Positions 1 to 8,376 are shown, counted from the first letter of the stretch. The stretch: 33,167 nucleotides of DNA from a virus (IMGVR_UViG_3300009420_004026:1-33167); one strand, 5' to 3'. Numbers and translations are program-made. Notes: a model not told the origin generated them from the letters alone.

Positions 1-3000
1 ATACCTTGAATACCTAGGGTACCTTGAGTACCTTGTGTGCCCTGAAAGCCTTGAGTACCTTGAAAGCCTTGAGTACCTTGTATCGCAGTACCTTGCGCGC
101 CTATAATACCTTGAAACCCGATTGGGCCCACAGGACCCGGCACACCGCGTGTGCCCTGCGGTCCTTGCCAACGTGAACCTTGTAAACCCTGGTAACCGAA
201 AAGTCCTTGATTACCTTGTATACCTTGAGCACCCAACGTACCCTGACGGCCCTGTCGTCCTTGAGTACCTTGGTGACCGATAGTACCTTGCCGGCCCTGA
301 GCACCTTGCCGACCCTGACGGCCCTGTCGTCCTTGAGTACCTTGAATACCCTGAGTACCTACTTTACCCTGTATTCCCTGGATACCTTGCATTCCCTGGA
401 TACCTTGTACACCTTGGTTTCCCTGTATACCTTGTATACCTTGAATACCTTGACGGCCTTGAGTACCTTGTAAGCCTTGGACACCTTGGACACCTTGGCT
501 GCCTTGCATGCCCTGAAAGCCTTGGCGGCCTTGGATCCCTTGCCGACCTTGACGACCCCGAATACCCTGAATACCTTGGACGCCTCTAGTACCCTGAATA
601 CCTTGGATACCTTGTTCACCCTGAACACCTTGGACACCTTGCCCAGGTCCACGTAAACCTTGAACGCCTTGAACACCTTGCTCTCCCGTGATACCTTGAG
701 AACCTTCATTTCCAGTACCCTGAATACCCTGACGGCCGTACGATCCTTGAATACCCTGGATACCCTGTTCGCCTGTAATACCCTGCACGCCTTGAATACC
801 CTGAATACCCTGAACACCTTGGACACCTTGAATACCCTGTGGACCGACAATGTTTCCTACATTTAGCCATTCTCCGCCGTTGTCAGGAGTAAAAGTCCAC
901 AAGTCATTTGTTAATTCATCTATAGCAGCATCCCCAGGAACAGCATCTGCAAACGATGTTTCTAGTATTACCTGTGGATCGAAAGTCGGTGCTTGATTAA
1001 CATTTGCCACAGTCCCAAGTATTCTAAACGGGTTACCGGTATTACCTTGAACACCTTGCTCGCCTGTGATACCTTGCATACCTTGAGTACCTTGTATCGC
1101 AGTACCTTGTACGCCTTGAATACCTTGAAAACCTTGAAATCCACGATTTCCAATAATACCTTGGAAACCTTGAGTTCCTTGTATTGCAGTACCCTGGATG
1201 CCTTGTATACCTTGACGACCTTGAAATCCTTGTATACCCTGTCGGCCTTGAATACCCTGTATTCCCTGGATACCTTGCATTCCCTGGATACCTTGTATAC
1301 CCTGAGGCCCAACAATGTCTCCAGTGTTTATCCATTCGGTTCCGTTCCACAACCAAAAATGGTTTAATTCCTCGTCAATTATGCCGTCAGACATACCAGG
1401 TCCGGCGATAGCAGGTCTTTCTGTTGGAGGATTGCCATCTGTTGTCGGACCAAACGCTTCTCTTATTATTTCTTCGGGAGTGCGGGCTGGATAATTAACG
1501 TTTACATCTTCAATAGTTCCTATTATTCTAAACGGATCCCCAGTTTTACCCTGTACACCCTGGCTGCCTTGTAAACCCTGGCTGCCCTGTAAACCCTGGT
1601 ACCCACCGCCACCTTGAATACCCTGAGTGCCTTGAATACCCTGTATACCTTGAAAGCCTTGTAATCCTTGGCCGCCTTGCATGCCTTGGATACCTTGCTC
1701 GCCCTGAATACCTTGAATACCGTCAAAACCTTGTATACCCTGGCGTCCTTGAATGCCTTGTAATCCAATGCCTGTATGACCTTGAACACCCTGCTCTCCT
1801 TGAATACCTTGAACACCCTGGATCCCCTGAATACCTTGGACACCCTGAACACCCTGCGTGCCCTGCGTGCCTTGTGTTCCGAGATTTCCTTGAATACCTT
1901 GCGAGGCCTGGGTACCTTGAATACCTTGTACGCCTTGAATACCTTGTACGCCTTGCATACCTTGGAAACCTTGGACTCCTCTTACAGGACCAACGTTTAC
2001 CCAAACATTGCTGCCCGTGTATGCCCACAGATCGTTTGTCGCTTCGTCAATAACAGTCTGGCCAACTCCCGCAGAAGAAAACGCTGCGTTTAGCAAAGTA
2101 ATTGGGTTGTTAGGTGGATCTGCGTTAACGTCGCTTACCGCTCCAATAATATTCAGAGCGGGCCCGAAAGCACCTTGAAGTCCTTGAGAACCTTGAAGTC
2201 CTTGCTCTCCCATGATACCTTGGACGCCCTGAATACCCTGAATGCCTTGTATGCCTTGTTCACCCTGAATGCCTTGTAAACCCTGTTGGCCAAAGGTACC
2301 TTGGAAACCAACACCAGTTGTACCCTGAGTTCCGATAAAACCTGTAAAGCCCTGGGCTCCAATGATTCCTTGATTTCCTTGTAAACCTTGAAGACCTTGC
2401 GATCCTTGTATTGCAGCTCCTTGAGTACCCTGTATACCTTGATAACCTAAGTTACCTTGAATACCTTGCAAGCCCTGGTTTCCGTAACCAGCTTTACCCT
2501 GTACGCCTTGTATTGCAGTACCTTGTAAACCCTGGGTACCTAAACCGCCAGTTCCTTGAATACCTTGGTCTCCTAGAACACCCTGAATACCCTGAAACCC
2601 TTGTATTCCCTGAATACCTTGGACACCCTGGTTTCCTTGAAGTCCTTGTATTCCTTGTATTCCTTGAAGACCTTGGCCTCCTTGAAGGCCCTGAATACCT
2701 TGAAAACCTTGAATACCTTGAATACCACGGCGCCCCTGTACGCCTTGTATTCCAAACTCACCTATTGTGCCCTGTATACCTTGGATACCTTGCCAACCTT
2801 GAATACCCTGAACACCTTGGACACCTTGCTCAGCAATATTACCTTGAATACCCTGAATACCTTGAAAACCTTGAAAACCTCGACCGTCAATACCTTGGAC
2901 ACCCTGGTTTCCCTGGATACCCTGCGTACCTTGGCCTCCTTGAAAACCTAGTGTACCCTGCGTACCTTGCTCGCCAGTAACTTGAGTACCTTGAGTACCT

Positions 3001-3134
3001 TGAGTACCTTGCATTGTAGTAGAACCGCCGCTGCCGCTTGATCTAACCCAAACGTTAGTAGCTGCGTTGTATGTGAATACTACAGTTCCAATAACATATG
3101 TGTCGCCGTCTGCAGGTGATGTTGGAAATGCCAT
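1..3134 (-). CDS. Giant collagen-like virion protein (3' end outside window)
   Basis: The frame is open from the ATG at 3134 to the window edge, about 1,044 codons without a stop, so the C-terminus is missing. Residues 1-40 form a non-repetitive head (starts [13 protein letters not shown], later [11 protein letters not shown]). Almost everything else is collagen-type triplets, nearly always Gly-x-Gln ([10 protein letters not shown]), in four blocks: about 41-325, 384-530, 610-697 and 765 to the edge. Three related non-collagen inserts separate them (about 325-383, 531-609, 698-764). Each carries an IIG/ILG...VN stretch, an acidic IDE, a W-rich DLW or FWLW motif, and W(V/I/L)N before the next triplets. 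Such repeats in phage fibres form trimeric stalks, so a tail-fibre or other surface role is inferred. The ATG overlaps the upstream stop by one base (TAATG), so translation is probably coupled. I checked the frame at several points across the repeats and found no shift. Confidence 0.9.
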   Translation of the reverse strand, partial: MAFPTSPADGDTYVIGTVVFTYNAATNVWVRSSGSGGSTTMQGTQGTQGTQVTGEQGTQGTLGFQGGQGTQGIQGNQGVQGIDGRGFQGFQGIQGIQGNIAEQGVQGVQGIQGWQGIQGIQGTIGEFGIQGVQGRRGIQGIQGFQGIQGLQGGQGLQGIQGIQGLQGNQGVQGIQGIQGFQGIQGVLGDQGIQGTGGLGTQGLQGTAIQGVQGKAGYGNQGLQGIQGNLGYQGIQGTQGAAIQGSQGLQGLQGNQGIIGAQGFTGFIGTQGTTGVGFQGTFGQQGLQGIQGEQGIQGIQGIQGVQGIMGEQGLQGSQGLQGAFGPALNIIGAVSDVNADPPNNPITLLNAAFSSAGVGQTVIDEATNDLWAYTGSNVWVNVGPVRGVQGFQGMQGVQGIQGVQGIQGTQASQGIQGNLGTQGTQGTQGVQGVQGIQGIQGVQGIQGEQGVQGHTGIGLQGIQGRQGIQGFDGIQGIQGEQGIQGMQGGQGLQGFQGIQGIQGTQGIQGGGGYQGLQGSQGLQGSQGVQGKTGDPFRIIGTIEDVNVNYPARTPEEIIREAFGPTTDGNPPTERPAIAGPGMSDGIIDEELNHFWLWNGTEWINTGDIVGPQGIQGIQGMQGIQGIQGIQGRQGIQGFQGRQGIQGIQGTAIQGTQGFQGIIGNRGFQGFQGIQGVQGTAIQGTQGMQGITGEQGVQGNTGNPFRILGTVANVNQAPTFDPQVILETSFADAVPGDAAIDELTNDLWTFTPDNGGEWLNVGNIVGPQGIQGVQGVQGIQGIQGVQGITGEQGIQGIQGSYGRQGIQGTGNEGSQGITGEQGVQGVQGLRGPGQGVQGVQGEQGIQGIQGTRGVQGIQGIRGRQGRQGIQGRQGFQGMQGSQGVQGVQGLQGTQGRQGIQGIQGIQGNQGVQGIQGMQGIQGIQGKVGTQGIQGTQGRQGRQGRQGAQGRQGTIGHQGTQGRQGRQGTLGAQGIQGNQGLFGYQGLQGSRWQGPQGTRGVPGPVGPIGFQGIIGAQGTAIQGTQGFQGTQGFQGTQGTQGTLGIQG

Positions 3135-3472
3135 TAGAAAATTTCTCCTGGTTTAGTTGGCCAAACGATTGTTTTAGGGAAACCTACTTGACTTGATACA
3201 TCCCTGAGTGCTTGACGATAAGTTGCCCAGGCTTGGCAGTGTGTATTGCTCTTCCACGCTGTATAGCTTCCACCACTCCAGAGCATTGAAGTGCATTTTG
3301 CCCAATCTGCATCAGATGCTAGCAAGAGAGCATCACGTTTTTCTATTGCTTCAAGGTTTAAAACATCAGAATTTTTTGTAATTGCTTCTTCTACATACCC
3401 TGGCCAATCAGCTGGTTTGGCATCATCTGCTACTACAATACGATTACCATCTTTTACAAAAATCTTTGTCAT
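3134..3472 (-). CDS. Phage tail-fibre assembly chaperone-like protein
   Basis: 112 residues. The C-terminal half carries the pattern seen in small phage tail assembly chaperone-like proteins (Phage_tail_APC type): [14 protein letters not shown], then [12 protein letters not shown], then [12 protein letters not shown] close to the end. An unusual insert with two Cys and several Trp (about residues 60-80, [15 protein letters not shown]) sits between the ASD motif and the AWATYRQAL helix. It lies between a glycine-rich adhesin-like gene and the collagen-like gene, and its stop overlaps the next start by one base. This fits a helper for fibre folding or attachment. The family assignment is by motif memory; the exact client protein is unknown. 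Confidence 0.7.
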   Translation of the reverse strand: MTKIFVKDGNRIVVADDAKPADWPGYVEEAITKNSDVLNLEAIEKRDALLLASDADWAKCTSMLWSGGSYTAWKSNTHCQAWATYRQALRDVSSQVGFPKTIVWPTKPGEIF

Positions 3473-3481
3473 GTTATTCTC

Positions 3482-4417
3482 CTATCCTGCATCATAAACT
3501 ATTCTAATACCAGCAGCAACACCGGCCGGATCAGTCCATATGGCATAGCCAGGGCCCTCGGAGGTGGACACTGCGATTGCTGAGCCCCCGAATGAACCTT
3601 CACCGCCTGCTGTAATGTAATCTGTTACACCAGTTGCTAAGAAGTTGGTGACATCTTCATAAACATTTGGGACACCATTATACGAAGTATCATTTGCGTA
3701 ACCAGAAGTATTAACAGTTATGGTTCCATCAGTACCATTAGCATTCGCTGCTGTTACAGCGGTAGTTGCTTTTCCTATGGCACCACCAGTGCCACCAGAA
3801 AGCGATATTGTCCCGGCACCTACTGTCCAGCTACTGGCAGATGCTGAAGTACCTGTTGAAGTATCAATATTACTTGTTGCCGTTGTCCTGCTGGAGCCAC
3901 CTGCGCCGAAGGTTACTGAGGAACCTTGTAACACAGATACATCAGGCACATAAAAAGAGATTTCACCTCCAGAGCCACCTCTAGTTGCATAAACTTTCCA
4001 GGCGGCACTTATCGCGTTGCTACGATAAACACCGCCACCACCTCCGGAACCACCAGCAGCAAAGAAACGAACCCAGGCGCCGCCTGTTGTTTTATCAAGT
4101 ACAATAGCACCTGAGGTAGAGATTTCCTGAAGTGTTCCATATGCTACATCACCACCGCCACCACCACCGCCAATTACTTCAAGCCACGCGTTTCCATTCC
4201 ATATTACTAGAGAACCGCCACCGCCAGTTGAAGTATCAAACCAGGCATCGCCGACATTCTTTGTAGCAGGTGCCGTCCCTGAAACTGTTGTTTTACTACC
4301 GCTTCCGCCTGATCCACTAATGAACTTATTTGAGGATGCGACGTAAGTCCATACGTTGCCGCTACCATCAGTAAACGTATCACCGTTAACAGCACCTGAT
4401 ACAGGGAAAATAGCCAT
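3482..4417 (-). CDS. Glycine-rich virion/fibre-tip protein
   Basis: 311 residues. The N-terminus (MAIFPVSGAVNGDTFTDG, then VWTYVASSNKF) resembles the head of the collagen-like protein. A second module near residues 45-85 (VGDAWFDTSTGG, IWNGNAWLEV) also occurs in the next gene upstream. It is followed by Gly-rich runs (GGGGGGGD, GGSGGGGGVYRS) and a Ser/Thr/Gly-rich beta-type region. The end, PAGVAAGIRIVYDAG, resembles the RI(I/V)(W/Y) tails of marine T4-like fibre proteins. A surface fibre or adhesin component is inferred from composition and position. The start overlaps the upstream stop by one base, consistent with coupled late translation. Confidence 0.7.
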   Translation of the reverse strand: MAIFPVSGAVNGDTFTDGSGNVWTYVASSNKFISGSGGSGSKTTVSGTAPATKNVGDAWFDTSTGGGGSLVIWNGNAWLEVIGGGGGGGDVAYGTLQEISTSGAIVLDKTTGGAWVRFFAAGGSGGGGGVYRSNAISAAWKVYATRGGSGGEISFYVPDVSVLQGSSVTFGAGGSSRTTATSNIDTSTGTSASASSWTVGAGTISLSGGTGGAIGKATTAVTAANANGTDGTITVNTSGYANDTSYNGVPNVYEDVTNFLATGVTDYITAGGEGSFGGSAIAVSTSEGPGYAIWTDPAGVAAGIRIVYDAG

Positions 4418-5571
4418 TATGGAGTACTCCCGTAAATAGTACCATTATCAGTAAGTGTTATTGCGTTTGATGACGATATCGCTGCGCCGGCGGCACCACC
4501 GCCTGCGTCTGCCGATCCTCCACCTGCAGCACCCCAGCCGCCACCGCCGCCGGCGTTATAACCCGAGCCGCCTTGGCCAGCATTTCCAGCACTACCGCCA
4601 TCTATAATTGTTGTCCCACCCACACCGGGAAGAATACGACCGCCACCACCGCCGCCAGTAGAACCTCTATTTGAACCAGTGCCATCGCCAGTACCACCAC
4701 CGCCGCCGGCTCCTCCACCGTGGCCACCTAGGTAGGTGACAACTTGGTTGCCATCAGCATTGCTGCTAGTGTGTACAACGTCAGCGGCATCACCCCCCGT
4801 TGAGCTCAAAGCGCCGCCACCGCCGCCGCTGCCGCCTGCACCACCACCAGCACCGCCACCACCACCGCCAAAGTTTGTCGCTTCGTCCTCAGACCCGCCA
4901 CCACCGCCACCACCGCCCGCAATGTAAGCTCCTGCATTATTTGTAATAACTATCCCTGAAGCGGTTATATTAATAGCTTGACCGCCTGCCGAGCCAGCCG
5001 TCGCGTTGTTTCCGTTTCTGCCGCCGCCAGCGCCACCTTTACCTATGATGACACCGTTGTTGATAAGTGTCATGCCAACAACATCAAGAATAAGAGCTGG
5101 CTGAGTATTATCATCTGACCAGATCCAAAAATCTGCTGGGATAGTAAGAGTTCCATTATCAGCAGTTACAATCGCTGATGCCCCAGGGTTAACTCCGTTA
5201 GTTGCTGGAACGCTAGTCATAGAAGAAGCATAAAGTGGACCCACACGGTTGGCCAGTCCATTAATATAAGCCCCAGAGGCAGGTGAAACTTCCGCCGCTC
5301 CCTCCGCTTCCTCCTCTTCCTCCTCTTCCGGCGCAGAATTCGCCTGCGCAGCTGCTGGCCCACCTCCAACCGCTTTAATCCAATATGTGCCATTATACAC
5401 AAACAGGCCAGCTTCATTGGTGTCTGAATTATCAAACCAAAGGAATCCTTCTACTGGGTTTTCAGGAGGATTTGGCGAAACTGTTACTGTACCTGAAAGC
5501 GCTTGAAAGTTATCGTCCAGTTCGTCAAAGGTAAGGGCAAATCCCTTGTCGCGCCGTAATATTACACTCAT
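4417..5571 (-). CDS. gp38-like glycine-rich receptor-recognising adhesin (candidate)
   Basis: 384 residues. The N-terminus contains LTFDELDDNFQAL, a motif common at the start of marine phage fibre proteins. A WFDNSDTNEAG...VYNGTYWIKAV module follows (about 45-70), then an acidic run of seven Glu (about 82-88). From about residue 165 to the end, poly-Gly stretches alternate with short motifs of the type INNGVIIGKGGAGG, ITNNAGAYIAGGGG and, at the end, ITLTDNGTIYGS. T-even gp38 adhesins fold such motifs into a polyglycine-II sandwich with receptor-binding loops between the runs. That homology is inferred from pattern, not from an alignment. The 5' end overlaps the upstream gene by four bases (ATGA). 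The antisense strand shows long open frames only because Gly codons read as Pro/Ala. Confidence 0.65.
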   Translation of the reverse strand: MSVILRRDKGFALTFDELDDNFQALSGTVTVSPNPPENPVEGFLWFDNSDTNEAGLFVYNGTYWIKAVGGGPAAAQANSAPEEEEEEEAEGAAEVSPASGAYINGLANRVGPLYASSMTSVPATNGVNPGASAIVTADNGTLTIPADFWIWSDDNTQPALILDVVGMTLINNGVIIGKGGAGGGRNGNNATAGSAGGQAINITASGIVITNNAGAYIAGGGGGGGGSEDEATNFGGGGGGAGGGAGGSGGGGGALSSTGGDAADVVHTSSNADGNQVVTYLGGHGGGAGGGGGTGDGTGSNRGSTGGGGGGRILPGVGGTTIIDGGSAGNAGQGGSGYNAGGGGGWGAAGGGSADAGGGAAGAAISSSNAITLTDNGTIYGSTP

Positions 5572-5828
5572 GTCGTTTCACCTTCATCGCTGTAATACAG
5601 TCCAACGTATGCGGCAAAGAGACCCGCGGTTTCAGGACCGTAAGGTTGGTAACCGGGATTTGGAACTACGTAATCGTCATCTACATAGGAAAAAGCTATT
5701 CTATCTTCTTCGTTAATATCATCAAACACGAATTGGTACGTAAGATCGATCAGACGCTGTTTTTCAACGGGGTCTGTTTCTGCCGCGATTTGAGCAAGAA
5801 GACTTCTATAATTTGGTTTCGTACTCAT
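5568..5828 (-). CDS. Small acidic protein of the virion operon, function unknown
   Basis: 86 residues, acidic and Tyr-rich (FSYVDDDYVVPNPGYQPYGP, ending YYSDEGETT), with a helical N-terminal half (LLAQIAAETDPVEKQRLIDL). I do not recognise the family. It sits between the PAAR-like gene (3 nt gap) and the gp38-like gene (4-nt overlap), so it is co-transcribed from the late promoter at 6159. A structural or assembly role is plausible from position only. Confidence 0.75.
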   Translation of the reverse strand: MSTKPNYRSLLAQIAAETDPVEKQRLIDLTYQFVFDDINEEDRIAFSYVDDDYVVPNPGYQPYGPETAGLFAAYVGLYYSDEGETT

Positions 5829-5831
5829 AAT

Positions 5832-6134
5832 TTATCCACCAGCAAATACTTTACCAGAACCAGCTGATGCTGCATTTGCAGGCCACGTTCCGTGGCCACT
5901 AGTAGAATCTAATTTTCTGTGCACGCCAATACCGTTTATAAAAACTTTAGTAGATGCACCAACTGCTGTGTCACCGCAAGCGGTTTTATCTCCCTTTACG
6001 ATGGCCTTACGTGTCTCAACAAACACTTTTTGTTGTTTTGTTGAATTATATGGAGTTTTGTGAAACGGGTTTGGAGTTGGAGATGCGTGCCCGTAATGGC
6101 GGTCTACTCTATCTCTTACTATTCCTTGTGTCAT
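5832..6134 (-). CDS. PAAR-like baseplate spike-tip protein
   Basis: 100 residues, first gene of the late virion operon. The C-terminal half reads as PAAR-type beta repeats: GDTAVGASTKVFINGIGVHR, then LDSTSGHGTW, ending AGSGKVFAGG. The N-terminus (RVDRHYGHASPTPNPFHKT) contains further His residues. PAAR proteins cap the membrane-piercing spike of contractile tails; T4 gp5.4 is the counterpart. His/Cys metal ligands are typical of the family, and here His76, His84 or N-terminal His could serve. The ATG at 6134 is preceded by an AAGAGG Shine-Dalgarno that lies inside a hairpin arm (see the hairpin entry). Confidence 0.75.
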   Translation of the reverse strand: MTQGIVRDRVDRHYGHASPTPNPFHKTPYNSTKQQKVFVETRKAIVKGDKTACGDTAVGASTKVFINGIGVHRKLDSTSGHGTWPANAASAGSGKVFAGG

Positions 6135-6141
6135 AATATTA

Positions 6142-6175
6142 GCGCCTCTTTTTAATTGTATTTATAAAGAGGCGC
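6142..6175 (-). promoter_or_regulatory. RBS-sequestering hairpin with late promoter in its loop
   Basis: A perfect 10-bp inverted repeat (6142-6151 with 6166-6175) encloses a 14-nt loop. The late box TATAAATA (minus strand, 6159-6166) lies in the loop. The downstream arm holds the AAGAGG Shine-Dalgarno (6145-6150) of the PAAR-like gene. RNA coming from phoH would fold the hairpin and hide the ribosome site. RNA started at the late promoter begins inside the loop, lacks the upstream arm and leaves the site free. This is the arrangement known for T4 gene e and similar genes. The stem is not followed by a U-run, so it is not a convincing intrinsic terminator. Confidence 0.75.
6159..6166 (-). promoter_or_regulatory. 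T4-type late promoter of the virion operon
   Basis: Exact TATAAATA on the minus strand, 24 nt before the ATG of the PAAR-like gene. It heads the operon running from 6134 to the left edge and would be recognised by gp55, which is encoded at 19360-19893. Confidence 0.8.
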
Positions 6176-6185
6176 CATTTTGTAT

Positions 6186-6938
6186 TTAAGCAACTTCTAA
6201 AAATCGTTCTTTTGCAATTATATATTCTTTTACTAACCCAGAACGAACGATATCATCCACTCCAAAATTTATAACTTCAAAAGATGCGATTTGATTAATA
6301 ACTTTTAAAAAGTCGTATAAGCCCGAGGTATCGGCTTTATTTTTAGAAGTAGCTAGGTCGTCTTGTTTAGTGTCTCCGCAAAAAATAATTTTTGACGATT
6401 CGCCAACTCGAGTAATAATAGTATCAAGCTCGTGATAATTCATGGACTGACATTCGTCAACCATTATAATTGAATTATCAAAAGTAAGACCTCTTATATT
6501 TGAAGAAGTTGTAAATCTAATCATGTCCTTTTGCTTAAGTATTTGATATGCATCTTTTCGTGAAAACAAATCATTTACTATATCGATATAAGGCAATTCA
6601 AAAATTGCTTCTTTTTGTTCTAATGTACCTGGGACAAACCCCTGTTCGCGTGTCTGAACTGCAGAACGTATAATGACGACCTTTTCATATTCTCCTTTCT
6701 CTAGTACGTCTTTGAGTGCTAAATATGTAGCACACATTGTTTTACCCGTACCTGCTGTTCCGATGGCGGCAACGTTGTATCCTTCTTGATAAGATTGAAA
6801 TAAATCACCTTGTGTAGGCGTTAATGGTTGTATTTCGCGCATTGCAAACTTCGTGTTTAAAATGCTAACTAAATGATCCATATCTCTTTCTTGTCTAAGC
6901 TTTTCTCTTTTGGATAATCTGCGCTGTTTAGATGCCAT
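6186..6938 (-). CDS. phoH: PhoH-like NTPase
   Basis: 250 residues. Walker A GTAGTGKT lies at 60-67 and Walker B IIMVDE at about 157-162. Between them is the family block FTTSSNIRGLTFDNS (about 142-156), followed by FCGDTKQDD. The N-terminus is strongly basic (RRLSKREKLRQER). PhoH belongs to the Pho regulon in bacteria and is frequent in marine phages; its reaction during infection is not settled, with RNA helicase/NTPase roles proposed. The ATG at 6938 has a strong GGGAGG four bases upstream. It is 40 nt downstream of the FmdB-like gene and probably shares its transcript. It is one of two phosphate-linked genes here, with the permease at 8757-9710. Confidence 0.93.
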   Translation of the reverse strand: MASKQRRLSKREKLRQERDMDHLVSILNTKFAMREIQPLTPTQGDLFQSYQEGYNVAAIGTAGTGKTMCATYLALKDVLEKGEYEKVVIIRSAVQTREQGFVPGTLEQKEAIFELPYIDIVNDLFSRKDAYQILKQKDMIRFTTSSNIRGLTFDNSIIMVDECQSMNYHELDTIITRVGESSKIIFCGDTKQDDLATSKNKADTSGLYDFLKVINQIASFEVINFGVDDIVRSGLVKEYIIAKERFLEVA

Positions 6939-6978
6939 GAAACCTCCCTTTACATTTTTAAGAAAACATTATATCTCC

Positions 6979-7213
6979 TTAAAAACTGTTTATTGTGTTA
7001 TGTTTGTGAACTTTTGCTTTGTTTAATACATCACGAAAACCGGCATCGGGTTTAGTCACACCGATGCGTACCGAGTCAACGATCCCCGGAAATCTTTTAA
7101 AAATTTGTTTGATGTGTGGGTTTTCTTCTAAGTATGTTTCGCGTTCAGCCATACTTAGTATTTGGTCAAATTGTTCATTTGTTTCACGATTTTCAAAACT
7201 ATAATGAGGCATT
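6979..7213 (-). CDS. Small conserved phage protein, FmdB-like
   Basis: 77 residues from the ATG at 7213, chosen because AAAGGAG lies just upstream. A longer frame from 7263 would translate through a terminator hairpin and is unlikely. The protein starts MPHYSFENRETNEQFDQ and continues with ERETYLEENPHIKQIF, ...PGIVDSVRIG and DAGFRDVLNKA. This layout matches small T4-like marine phage proteins sometimes labelled FmdB-like, but the zinc-ribbon Cys residues of true FmdB are absent. Function unknown. phoH follows on the same strand. Confidence 0.7.
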
Positions 7214-7225
7214 AAGTCTCCTTTA

Positions 7226-7258
7226 AATAAAAAAAAGCAGCCCTCACAGACTGCTTTT
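7226..7258 (-). terminator. Intrinsic terminator after the HAD gene
   Basis: On the minus strand AAAAGCAG (7258-7251), a 10-nt loop and CTGCTTTT (7240-7233) form a perfect 8-bp stem running into a T-rich tract. It lies between the HAD gene and the FmdB-like gene, downstream of a TATAAATA box. Confidence 0.75.
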
Positions 7259-7287
7259 AGCATGATATAGCTAACCTGTAATATATC

Positions 7288-7295
7288 TATTTATA
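7288..7295 (-). promoter_or_regulatory. Late promoter box overlapping the HAD stop codon
   Basis: Exact TATAAATA on the minus strand, overlapping the TAA of the HAD gene (7291-7293) and about 75 nt before the FmdB-like start. The terminator hairpin at 7226-7258 lies between box and gene, so its use would require read-through. Confidence 0.5.
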
Positions 7296-7884
7296 CGACA
7301 AGTTCATAAATCTCGCGCCAATTAGCAACTTTTATTGCATCGCCAGAATAATTTTTATTAAAGTCATGTTCAATTAAAATTGAGTTTAAACCAAGTTTTA
7401 AACCGAGGTCTGCGTTTTCAGGTTTATCTTCTATCCAGGCGCAGCCGCTATCGCGATAAGTTTCAAGTGCCTCATCTTTATCTCCGCCACACTCAAGACA
7501 GATTATTTCTTCAAACACCTTTTTACCGAAGATAGCTTCAATATTTTTCTTGCGGAGCTTTCCAGCATACTTATCAGTAGACAAAGATGTGATACAATGA
7601 AAAACATAGCCATGATCTTCGTGCAGCTTACGAACATACTTAACAGCATCTCGGAATGGTGTTAACCAACCAATCGCGGCTGAGCAATTGAAATACTCAC
7701 ACATTTGTTTAGCTTCGCCATATGACATATTGAACACTTTGCCCATGTCGTATTCAGCTTCGCACGTAGGATGATGACCGCGCGCAGCCATCCACTTGTA
7801 AAATGAATACTGCCAATCAAGCAATACTCCGTCACAATCTACAAGGATCAATTTTTCATTTATTTTCATATTATATTCTTTCAT
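7291..7884 (-). CDS. HAD-superfamily phosphatase
   Basis: 197 residues. HAD motif I is LVDCDGVLLDW (nucleophile Asp16, acid Asp18). Motif II is probably the Ser/Thr in CITSLS, motif III a Lys in the AGKLRKKN region, and motif IV is AWIEDKPENADLG with acidic Mg2+ ligands. Size and the small cap fit a soluble HAD hydrolase of the 5'-nucleotidase or phosphatase type. The substrate cannot be told from sequence. Translation may start at Met1 (7884) or at Met6 (7869); neither has a strong Shine-Dalgarno. It lies between two terminators, with no clear promoter of its own. Confidence 0.85.
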   Translation of the reverse strand: MKEYNMKINEKLILVDCDGVLLDWQYSFYKWMAARGHHPTCEAEYDMGKVFNMSYGEAKQMCEYFNCSAAIGWLTPFRDAVKYVRKLHEDHGYVFHCITSLSTDKYAGKLRKKNIEAIFGKKVFEEIICLECGGDKDEALETYRDSGCAWIEDKPENADLGLKLGLNSILIEHDFNKNYSGDAIKVANWREIYELVV

Positions 7885-7901
7885 TCATTTCAAATTAAAA
7901 A

Positions 7902-7921
7902 AGGGGCCCGGATTGGCCCCT
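7902..7921 (-). terminator. Intrinsic terminator (GC-rich)
   Basis: Minus strand AGGGGCC, a 6-nt loop, GGCCCCT, then a run of T. It ends the transcript of the 7930-8289 gene. Confidence 0.85.
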
Positions 7922-7929
7922 CTTTATTA

Positions 7930-8289
7930 TCAAACTGCAAACATTTTTTTTGCAGTATTTGGGCAACACTTAAACATTTTACCAGAGGCATTTGAATACA
8001 CAAATGGCATTTTGTATGAACGCGGCTTGTACATAACAAGAGTTTGACCAAGTTTATTAGTCGACTTAAGTCCAAGTCTTTTCATTTCAAGAGCCAGAAG
8101 AACATCTTCTTGAGTCTCGGCACCTTTAACTTTTGCTTTAACTTTGATTGAGACTTCAGTATTGTCAAAAGACATATTGCCTACTTTAATTTCAAGATTT
8201 GATTTTACACCGTATTTGTCCATAAGAGCTTGCATTTCAGTGCGAAGGTTCTTAAGGTTTTGGCGGTCAAAGCTAGTAAATTTTGTCAT
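7930..8289 (-). CDS. Conserved phage protein of unknown function
   Basis: 119 residues, basic. It starts MTKFTSFDRQNLKNLRTEMQ and has a core LEIKVGNMSFDNTEVSIKVK; the end is rich in Lys, Met and Cys (KMFKCCPNTAKKMF). The FDR-NLK...KVGN-S pattern is one I associate with small conserved proteins in many phages, without a known role. It is a single-gene early unit: a sigma-70 promoter (8324-8352), the leader AAAAGGAATCAC before the ATG, and a strong terminator directly after the stop. Confidence 0.85.
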   Translation of the reverse strand: MTKFTSFDRQNLKNLRTEMQALMDKYGVKSNLEIKVGNMSFDNTEVSIKVKAKVKGAETQEDVLLALEMKRLGLKSTNKLGQTLVMYKPRSYKMPFVYSNASGKMFKCCPNTAKKMFAV

Positions 8290-8323
8290 AGTAGTGATTC
8301 CTTTTGTTTCACGTTATATTAAT

Positions 8324-8352
8324 AATATACACTATTAAAACAGGTTTGTCAA
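8324..8352 (-). promoter_or_regulatory. Early sigma-70 promoter
   Basis: Minus strand TTGACA (8347-8352), 17-nt spacer, TATATT (8324-8329), followed by the AAAAGGAATCAC leader of the 7930-8289 gene. Confidence 0.85.
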
Positions 8353-8376
8353 TAGTTAATTTGATTTAATTTCAAA

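Noticed and set aside
101-2980. Many open frames on both strands full of TLNTL, YKVFKV or YLEYPV repeats
   Set aside because: They are out-of-frame readings of the GxQ collagen repeat; the true minus-strand frame is open through the whole stretch and gives the regular triplets.
1-3020. CRISPR-like or satellite repeat array
   Set aside because: The short repeats follow codon triplets of a continuous protein frame, with synonymous variation and no constant spacers.
4736-4927. Pro/Ala-rich open frame on the plus strand
   Set aside because: It is the antisense of poly-Gly codons in the gp38-like gene; no ribosome site or promoter.
6958-6969. Three-codon leader frame (Met-Phe-Ser-stop) with a good Shine-Dalgarno before phoH
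   Set aside because: The site AAGGAG overlaps the stop of the preceding gene; three codons could arise by chance and there is no attenuator hairpin after it.
7214-7263. N-terminal extension of the FmdB-like protein
   Set aside because: It would translate through the terminator hairpin and has no ribosome site, while AAAGGAG stands just before the internal ATG at 7213.
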